Part shown: one piece after another, positions 52,262 to 57,851 of the stretch | How positions within the stretch are numbered: position 1 is the first letter of the stretch | How the letters are laid out: every line of letters starts with the position of its first letter | From: JANFXS01 sp022791155 | Lineage (GTDB): Bacteria; Bacillota; Clostridia; Lachnospirales; Anaerotignaceae | Length of the DNA: 57,851 nucleotides | Assembly (NCBI GenBank): GCA_949743895.1 | Contig: CATJUX010000042.1 | Coordinates: 1 to 57,851, forward strand | Direction: 5' to 3' | Program-made: the position numbers and the translations under genes | Notes under the pieces: model-generated | Told to the model about the DNA's origin: nothing | The model's input: the letters and a program-made list of their open reading frames with translations, nothing else | The model's database searches: none

Positions 52262-52551
52262 GAAAGCGTCAATTTTTGGAAATGGCTGATGTGACAGCTT
52301 GTTTTGTGGGTTAAGTTAAAGTTGAACGTGAGTGGACTCATGGCCGTTTTGCTGTGAGTTTGCTCACGTTTTTGTTTGGATCTTGAACAGCCAAATTGTG
52401 AAAAAAGTCAGATGCAAGTTCATGAATTGAATGCGGCGTTGTGCATTGTCTGCTGGCGCCCTCACATGGTTTGCACAGCAATTTCTCAAACTTTGTCTGC
52501 TGTCATGGCTTTCAACTGAAATGTCAATGAGTTGAATGGCAAAAAAATTTG
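52262..52551. other. Intergenic region between the SPFH gene and leu promoter
   Basis: Apart from the terminator at 52325-52374 nothing coding or structured was recognised here. Confidence 0.4.
52325..52374 (+). terminator. Terminator after the SPFH gene
   Basis: AACGTGAG (52325-52332) pairs with CTCACGTT (52363-52370), followed by TTTTTG. The loop is long (30 bases). Confidence 0.55.
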
Positions 52552-52580
52552 TTGACAATGGCAAATGTTTGTGGTAGATT
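52552..52580 (+). promoter_or_regulatory. Promoter of the leuACDB operon
   Basis: TTGACA (52552-52557), a 17-base spacer and TAGATT (52575-52580) lie just before the T-box leader. Confidence 0.68.
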
Positions 52581-52599
52581 ATTTATCAACGAACTTAAT

Positions 52600-52891
52600 A
52601 TCTTTTACAACACTGTGAAAAGGAATAGTAAGCCTTTTGAGTTTTTCAGAGAACTGCCGGTTGGTGCAAGGCAGCAAAACAAAACTGGCCGAACTCGCCT
52701 TGGAGTGATTCGCTGAAAAAACAATTGTTTATAGGTGGAATCGGAAGCCGCCCGTTACAGCGGCAGGATATATCAGTTTTATTCTATAAAACCTGTATCC
52801 TTTGAGAGTGTTCTTTATAAAAGAACAAATTAGAGTGGTACCACGGAAGAATGCCTTTCGTCTCTTATATAGGAGACGAAAGGCTTTTTTA
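52600..52891 (+). promoter_or_regulatory. T-box riboswitch (leucine) before leuA
   Basis: A long leader with stem I holds the triplet CTC at 52694-52696 in the context GAACTCGCC, a leucine codon. The T-box core AGAGTGGTACCACGG is at 52832-52846. The terminator stem GCCTTTCGTCTC (52853-52864)/GAGACGAAAGGC (52873-52884) is followed by six T. Uncharged tRNA-Leu should favour antitermination and switch on leucine synthesis. Confidence 0.9.
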
Positions 52892-53088
52892 TATCTAAAA
52901 AGCACAGACTGGTTGTAAGAGGGGTTCAGCATAATGTTGGCAAATTTGGCAAACATTGCACAATGCAAGCGTGAACAGACATGAGCAGAATCAAGAAACA
53001 AGAGATGATTTATAAAACTGTTGGCTTAAACTGCCTTTTGATGCCAATGCCATTGAACAGAATATTATTGATAAAGGAGCAATTTGTT

Positions 53089-54747
53089 ATGATGAATTAT
53101 ACAAAATATCGCCCATATCCAACAATGAACATGCCAAACAGAAAATGGCCAAACAATGTCATCACAAAAGCCCCAATATGGTGCAGTGTTGACATGAGAG
53201 ACGGCAATCAAAGTCTTGAGATACCCATGAGCCTTGATGAAAAAATGGAATTTTTCAATTTTCTTGTCAAAACTGGTTTCAAGGAAATTGAAATAGGCTT
53301 TCCGGCCGCAAGCGACACAGAGTTTGAATTTGCGCGCAAGCTCATTGAAGAAAATTTGATACCTGATGACGTTGTTGTTCAGGTGCTGACTCAAAGCCGG
53401 CCGCACATAATCAAAAAAACGTTCCAGGCACTCAAAGGGGCAAAAAAAGCAATTGTGCATCTTTACAACTCAACTTCCACGCTTCAAAGAGATGTTGTTT
53501 TTGGAAACAGCATGGAAGAGACAACAGCACTTGCCGTGGAAGGTGCCAAACTGCTTTTGAGCGAAGCGGCGGCCATGCCTGAAACCGAATTTATGTTCCA
53601 ATATTCACCTGAAAGTTTCACGGGAACAGAAATGGACTATGCCGTTGAGATATGTAACGCTGTGATAGATGTCATACAGCCAACGAATGACAAAAAAATG
53701 ATTATAAACCTTCCGTCAACAGTTGAAATGGCAACGGCCAATGTGTATGCTGATCAAATTGAATATTGCAGTGAAAGACTCAACAGGCGCGACAGCATAA
53801 TATTGAGCCTTCATGCACACAACGACAGAGGCTGCGCTGTGGCGGCAACAGAATTGGCTGTTATGGCTGGAGCAGAAAGAGTTGAGGGAACGCTCTTTGG
53901 AAACGGTGAAAGAACAGGAAACACAGACATAATGGCATTGGCGCTCAACATATTTTCTCAAGGGATAGATCCTTGCCTCGACTTCAGTGATATAGATGCC
54001 GCTGTCAATATATATGAAAGAACAACAAGAATGCCTGTTCACCCACGGCATCCATATGCCGGTGCGCTTGTATATACGGCATTTTCCGGCTCACATCAAG
54101 ATGCCATCAGAAAAGGCATGGAAAGAATGAAGGAACACCCTGACAGATGGGAAGTGCCATATCTTCCTATAGATCCAAAAGATGTGGGAAGAACATATGA
54201 CCCTATTGTGAGAATCAACAGCCAGTCGGGCAAGGGCGGCGTGGCATTTGTTCTCGAACAAAACTATGGACTGTTCCTTCCAAAAGCTTTTCAGCAGGAT
54301 TTCAGCTTTGTTGTCACAGGGCTTTCCGACAAAAACCACAAGGACATTGCCCCAAGCGTTATAAAAGATGTTTTCTTTAAGGAATATGTTGATTTGAGAA
54401 CACCTCTTTCTGTTGAAAAATATAGAGAAACTGAAGTGAGCGACAATGGCGACATAACTGTTGAGGCTGAGTTTGTTTATCACGGACAGCCGCTTAATAT
54501 AAAAGGAACAGGCAACGGAATGATAGACGCGTTCACACATGCCATTGAACAGCATTTTGGAATCAAGCTGGAAATAGTTGACTATCGTGAGCATTCCATG
54601 GAATACGGAACAAAGGCGCGTGCCATATCATATGTTCAGTTAAGCGACGGCGACGGCCATGTGGGCTTTGGCGCCGGAACAAGCAGCAACATAATCAAAT
54701 CATCGCTCAGGGCAGTTGTGAGCGCTGTTAACAAAATAATCAAATGA
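53089..54747 (+). CDS. leuA: 2-isopropylmalate synthase
   Basis: 552 residues. First enzyme of leucine synthesis, condensing acetyl-CoA with 2-oxoisovalerate. It is of the longer LeuA type 2 class: KYRPYPTMNMPNRKWP at the start, then WCSVDMRDGNQSLEIPMSLDEKMEFF in the catalytic barrel, SLHAHNDRGCAVAATELAVMAGAERVEGTLFGNGERTGN with metal-binding histidines, and a C-terminal regulatory domain (about residues 430-552) for leucine feedback. AAGGAG at 53074-53079 fits ATG 53089; an upward extension to 52981 has no ribosome site. It follows the leucine T-box. Confidence 0.96.
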   Translation: MMNYTKYRPYPTMNMPNRKWPNNVITKAPIWCSVDMRDGNQSLEIPMSLDEKMEFFNFLVKTGFKEIEIGFPAASDTEFEFARKLIEENLIPDDVVVQVLTQSRPHIIKKTFQALKGAKKAIVHLYNSTSTLQRDVVFGNSMEETTALAVEGAKLLLSEAAAMPETEFMFQYSPESFTGTEMDYAVEICNAVIDVIQPTNDKKMIINLPSTVEMATANVYADQIEYCSERLNRRDSIILSLHAHNDRGCAVAATELAVMAGAERVEGTLFGNGERTGNTDIMALALNIFSQGIDPCLDFSDIDAAVNIYERTTRMPVHPRHPYAGALVYTAFSGSHQDAIRKGMERMKEHPDRWEVPYLPIDPKDVGRTYDPIVRINSQSGKGGVAFVLEQNYGLFLPKAFQQDFSFVVTGLSDKNHKDIAPSVIKDVFFKEYVDLRTPLSVEKYRETEVSDNGDITVEAEFVYHGQPLNIKGTGNGMIDAFTHAIEQHFGIKLEIVDYREHSMEYGTKARAISYVQLSDGDGHVGFGAGTSSNIIKSSLRAVVSAVNKIIK

Positions 54748-54785
54748 AATGACCAATCAAAAAATAAACATGGAGGTATGTTAAA

Positions 54786-56066
54786 ATGGGAATGACAATG
54801 ACTCAAAAAATACTTGCCGCCCACGCCGGGCTTGAGAGCGTTAAGGCGGGACAGCTCATACAGGCGAAACTTGACATTGTTATGGGAAATGACATAACAA
54901 CGGCTGTGGCCATAAACGAATTCAACAAAACAGGCGCGAAAGACGTTTTTGACAAAGACAAGGTTGTTATTGTGCTTGATCACTTCACGCCAAACAAAGA
55001 TATAAAGGCGGCAGAGCAATGCAAATGTTCAAGACATTTCGCATGGGAAAAGGAGATTAAAAACTTTTTTGATGTTGGCGAAATGGGCATTGAACACGCG
55101 CTTTTGCCTGAAAAGGGCATTGTCGCTCCGGGCGATGTCATAATTGGGGCGGACAGCCACACGTGTACATATGGAGCATTGGGTGCATTTTCAACAGGCG
55201 TTGGAAGCACAGACATGGCAATTGGAATGGCAACAGGTGAAGCGTGGTTCAAGGTTCCAAACGCCATCAAATTTGTGCTCACAGGCAAGCCGGCAAAATG
55301 GGTTTCTGGAAAGGACATAATTCTTCACATCATAGGCAAAATTGGCGTTGACGGCGCGCTTTACAAATCAATGGAATTCACAGGCGACGGAATACAACAT
55401 CTTTCAATGGATGACAGATTTTCAATGGCAAACATGGCCATTGAGGCCGGCGGCAAAAACGGCATATTCCCTGTTGATGAAAAGACAATTGAATATGCAA
55501 AGGCCCACACAACAAAGGAATTTAAGGTTTTTGAGGCTGATGAAGACGCCGAATATGACGAGGTTATAACAATTGATTTAAGCACATTGCGGCCAACAGT
55601 TTCGTTCCCGCATCTTCCTGAAAACACAAAGACAATTGACGAGGCCGAAAAAGAGCATGTCATAATTGATCAGTCGGTGATTGGTTCGTGCACAAACGGC
55701 CGCCTTGAGGACATGAAGATAGCCGCCGACATTCTTCGGGGCAAAAAGGTTGACAAACGCGTGAGAACAATTGTCATTCCGGCAACTCAAAAAATATATC
55801 TTGATTGCATAAAGCTGGGGTATGCCGAGGACATAATAAATGCTGGCGCCATATTCTCAACGCCAACATGTGGCCCTTGCCTTGGTGGGCACATGGGAAT
55901 TTTGGCTTCAGGCGAGAGAGCCATTTCCACAACAAACAGAAACTTTGTGGGAAGAATGGGACACACCGAAAGCGAAGTGTATCTTGCAAGCCCGGCAGTG
56001 GCGGCGGCTTCAGCGATAGCCGGATATATTGTGGATCCTGAAAAAATTGTAGGAGGTAATATATAA
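54786..56066 (+). CDS. leuC: 3-isopropylmalate dehydratase large subunit
   Basis: 426 residues, aconitase family. With LeuD it isomerises 2- to 3-isopropylmalate using a 4Fe-4S cluster. Cluster cysteines lie in VIGSCTNGRLEDM and STPTCGPCLGGHMG. DSHTCTYGALGAFSTGVGSTDMA is another hallmark. The size matches the shorter LeuC2/HacA-like class rather than the ~470-residue enterobacterial form, and pairs with a 164-residue LeuD. GGAGGT lies eight bases before the ATG. Its TAA overlaps the leuD start by one base. Confidence 0.96.
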   Translation: MGMTMTQKILAAHAGLESVKAGQLIQAKLDIVMGNDITTAVAINEFNKTGAKDVFDKDKVVIVLDHFTPNKDIKAAEQCKCSRHFAWEKEIKNFFDVGEMGIEHALLPEKGIVAPGDVIIGADSHTCTYGALGAFSTGVGSTDMAIGMATGEAWFKVPNAIKFVLTGKPAKWVSGKDIILHIIGKIGVDGALYKSMEFTGDGIQHLSMDDRFSMANMAIEAGGKNGIFPVDEKTIEYAKAHTTKEFKVFEADEDAEYDEVITIDLSTLRPTVSFPHLPENTKTIDEAEKEHVIIDQSVIGSCTNGRLEDMKIAADILRGKKVDKRVRTIVIPATQKIYLDCIKLGYAEDIINAGAIFSTPTCGPCLGGHMGILASGERAISTTNRNFVGRMGHTESEVYLASPAVAAASAIAGYIVDPEKIVGGNI

Positions 56067-56560
56067 TGGAAGCAAAAGGCAGAGTTTTCAAATTTGGCGA
56101 CAATGTTGACACAGACGTTATTATCCCCGCGAGATACCTCAATGTTTCTTCAGGGGAGGAGCTTGCGAAATACTGCATGATTGACATTGACAAGGATTTT
56201 GTGAACAAAATCAAAAAAGGCGACATCATTGTGGCAAACAAAAATTTTGGCTGCGGCTCCTCGAGGGAACACGCGCCGCTGTGCATAAAATGCGCCGGGA
56301 TAAGCTGTGTTATTGCCTCAACATTTGCAAGGATATTTTTCAGAAACTCAATCAACATTGGCCTGCCAATTCTTGAATGCGATGAAGCAGCCAATGACAT
56401 AAAAGAAGGCGATGAAGTTTCGGTTGACTTTTCAACAGGAATAATCAAAAATGAAACAACAGGGAAGCAATATCAGGCGGAGCCATTCCCTGAATTCATG
56501 CAGAAGATAATAGCCAAAGGCGGCCTTGTGGAATATACAAAGGCGAGAGTTAATGGCTGA
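56066..56560 (+). CDS. leuD: 3-isopropylmalate dehydratase small subunit
   Basis: 164 residues. The swivel domain of the dehydratase: FGDNVDTDVIIPARYLN at the start and NFGCGSSREHAPLCIKCAG, the substrate-binding loop, near residues 62-80. Length and sequence fit the LeuD2 class. GGAGGT in the end of leuC is its ribosome site, and it overlaps leuC by one base, so the subunits are made together. Confidence 0.96.
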   Translation: MEAKGRVFKFGDNVDTDVIIPARYLNVSSGEELAKYCMIDIDKDFVNKIKKGDIIVANKNFGCGSSREHAPLCIKCAGISCVIASTFARIFFRNSINIGLPILECDEAANDIKEGDEVSVDFSTGIIKNETTGKQYQAEPFPEFMQKIIAKGGLVEYTKARVNG

Positions 56561-56575
56561 ATGGAGGGCTGAGAA

Positions 56576-57649
56576 ATGGGAAAATATAATTTGGCCGTTA
56601 TAAAGGGCGACGGAATTGGGCCTGAAATTGTTGACGAGGGCACAAACGTTTTGAAAAAAGTTGGAGAAAAATTTGGCCACACATTCAATTTCACAGAGGT
56701 TTTGGCTGGAGGCTGTGCCATTGATGCAACAGGGGGCTGTCTTCCTGAAAAAACGGTTGATGTTTGCAAAAACAGCGATTCCGTTATATTGGGGGCTGTT
56801 GGTGGGCCAAAATGGGACAATGTGGCCGGCGATCAAAGGCCAGAACGCGCCCTTTTGGGCCTTAGAGAAAAACTGGGCCTTTTTGCCAACCTGCGCCCAG
56901 CAATAATACACAATGCATTGAGTGATGCATCACCAATCAGAAAGGAAATTGTGGGCGACAGCCTTGACATACTCATTGTGCGCGAGCTCACAGGCGGAAT
57001 TTATTTTGGTGAACGTGGATATAGAGAAGGAAAATATGGCACAGAAGCCTATGACACTGAAGCCTACAGCGAAATGGAAATACGCCGCATTGCCAAAACA
57101 GCTTTTGAGGCGGCCATGAGCAGAAACAAGCGCCTCACAAGCGTTGACAAAGCCAATGTTCTTGAAAGCAGCCGCTTTTGGAGAAAAACAATGATTGAAG
57201 TTTCAAAGGAATATCCTGAAGTTGAGCTTGATCACATGTATGTTGACAACGCGGCCATGCAGCTTGTGAGAAACCCAAAACATTTTGATGTCATTGTCAC
57301 GTCAAACATATTTGGCGACATACTTTCAGATGAAGCAAGCCAAATCACAGGTTCCATAGGAATGCTCCCAAGCGCCAGTTTGGGCGAGGGCTCGTTTGGA
57401 ATGTATGAGCCAATTCATGGTTCGGCGCCAGACATCGCCGGCAAGGGAATTGCCAATCCAATAGCCACAATACTTTCAATGGCGATGATGTTAAGATATA
57501 GCTTCAAGCTCAATGCCGAAGCGGAGGCAATTGAAAATGCAGTGACAAAAACATTGAATGCAGGGCTCAGAACAGCTGACATTGCCTCTGAGGGCGGAAA
57601 ATATATATCAACTTCAGAAATGGGAGAAAGTATAATAGCAAATATATAG
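56576..57649 (+). CDS. leuB: 3-isopropylmalate dehydrogenase
   Basis: 357 residues. It oxidises and decarboxylates 3-isopropylmalate with NAD+ to the keto acid of leucine. Markers: VIKGDGIGPEIVDEGT, LGAVGGPKWDN, LRPAIIH, RELTGGIYFGERGY, DNAAMQLVRNPKHFDVIVTSNIFGDILSDEASQITGS (signature with metal aspartates) and EPIHGSAPDIAGKGIANPIATILS. GGAGGG lies six to seven bases before the ATG. It closes the leu operon in this window; no terminator is clear before the right-edge element. Confidence 0.98.
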   Translation: MGKYNLAVIKGDGIGPEIVDEGTNVLKKVGEKFGHTFNFTEVLAGGCAIDATGGCLPEKTVDVCKNSDSVILGAVGGPKWDNVAGDQRPERALLGLREKLGLFANLRPAIIHNALSDASPIRKEIVGDSLDILIVRELTGGIYFGERGYREGKYGTEAYDTEAYSEMEIRRIAKTAFEAAMSRNKRLTSVDKANVLESSRFWRKTMIEVSKEYPEVELDHMYVDNAAMQLVRNPKHFDVIVTSNIFGDILSDEASQITGSIGMLPSASLGEGSFGMYEPIHGSAPDIAGKGIANPIATILSMAMMLRYSFKLNAEAEAIENAVTKTLNAGLRTADIASEGGKYISTSEMGESIIANI

Positions 57650-57781
57650 GCTGTTATACTGTATAGGTTTTCAAATTTATGCCAAATATCCTTTTTAATT
57701 TTTTAAAATTCCCCATAACATTGAATGTCAATAAAGGCTGCAACTTGAACTGACGACAAAAAGCGTGGCCAAGGAGGGAGG

Positions 57782-57851
57782 GTGTGGGAGGGCCGTTCGG
57801 CCTTCGCAACTATGAGATGTGCGAACCGCGTGAGAGTCGCGGCGCGCAACG
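57782..57851 (+). mobile_element. Possible 5' end of a group II intron (truncated by window edge)
   Basis: The sequence begins GTGTG (57782-57786), a group II intron 5' signature. Three tight hairpins follow: GGCC/GGCC (57791-57802), TTCGCA/TGCGAA (57803-57825) and CCGCG/CGCGG around GTGAGAGT (57826-57842). The GTGAGAGTC element recalls the domain I segment near the 5' end of group IIC introns. GC content jumps well above the surrounding DNA. The rest of the element is outside the window, so another structured RNA is possible. Confidence 0.45.

Noticed and set aside
52981..53088. N-terminal extension of leuA
   Set aside because: No ribosome site, while AAGGAG fits ATG 53089 and gives the usual start of the protein.

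Overview
The window looks like chromosome from a low-to-mid GC anaerobic member of the Clostridia (Firmicutes). I infer this from strong AGGAGG-type ribosome sites, sigma-A promoters with 17-base spacers, tRNA-sensing T-box leaders before alaS and leuA, a Gram-positive type glutamine synthetase, pyruvate phosphate dikinase, MutS2, a minimal SufBC pair and a Cdd1-type helix-hairpin-helix protein. No rRNA, tRNA or CRISPR array was seen. Genus cannot be fixed from what is visible.

Layout. 1-1834 is an accessory patch. It holds two tandem copies of a 31-residue holin-like membrane peptide gene, each with a convergent antisense RNA (a type I toxin-antitoxin arrangement), and three small XRE regulators around a large nested palindrome. 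2256-4182 is glnA plus an ANTAR-domain regulator. 4436-8030 holds rsmA with a small membrane protein gene (minus strand), an uncharacterised acidic protein and trmB. 8474-10978 is an amino-acid ABC importer (binding lipoprotein, permease, ATPase). 11441-15960 is mutS2 followed by a two-component system, then a threonine aldolase-like enzyme, ppdK and an ABC exporter half-transporter. On the minus strand, 22837-25806 carries an aldolase/acetaldehyde dehydrogenase pair with an IclR regulator, and alaS follows with its T-box. Next come a MocR-type regulator, gltX, a DAHP synthase gene divergent from trpS, queT, a P-loop protein and a radical SAM protein.

38229-47141 is an arginine biosynthesis locus. 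argG and argH lie on the minus strand, divergent from argC-argJ-cdd1-argJ-argB-argD. Two full-length argJ genes flank the helix-hairpin-helix gene, which is unusual. Downstream are a fumarylacetoacetase-family hydrolase and a D-2-hydroxyacid dehydrogenase. 49208-52261 is sufC-sufB-nfeD-SPFH. 53089-57649 is leuA-leuC-leuD-leuB behind a leucine T-box with specifier CTC. The last ~70 bases turn abruptly GC-rich and hairpin-rich, start with GTGTG and carry a GTGAGAGTC element. This resembles the 5' end of a group II intron running out of the window.

How the parts fit. Most of the window is housekeeping nitrogen and amino-acid metabolism: glutamine, arginine and leucine synthesis, aromatic entry, amino-acid uptake and aminoacyl-tRNA synthetases. 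Regulation appears to rest on T-boxes, ArgR-like sites and palindromic operators. The points most worth a second look are the tandem toxin-antitoxin locus with its fold-back leader, the duplicated argJ around a Cdd1-type gene, the stand-alone SufBC pair, and the candidate intron at the right edge.
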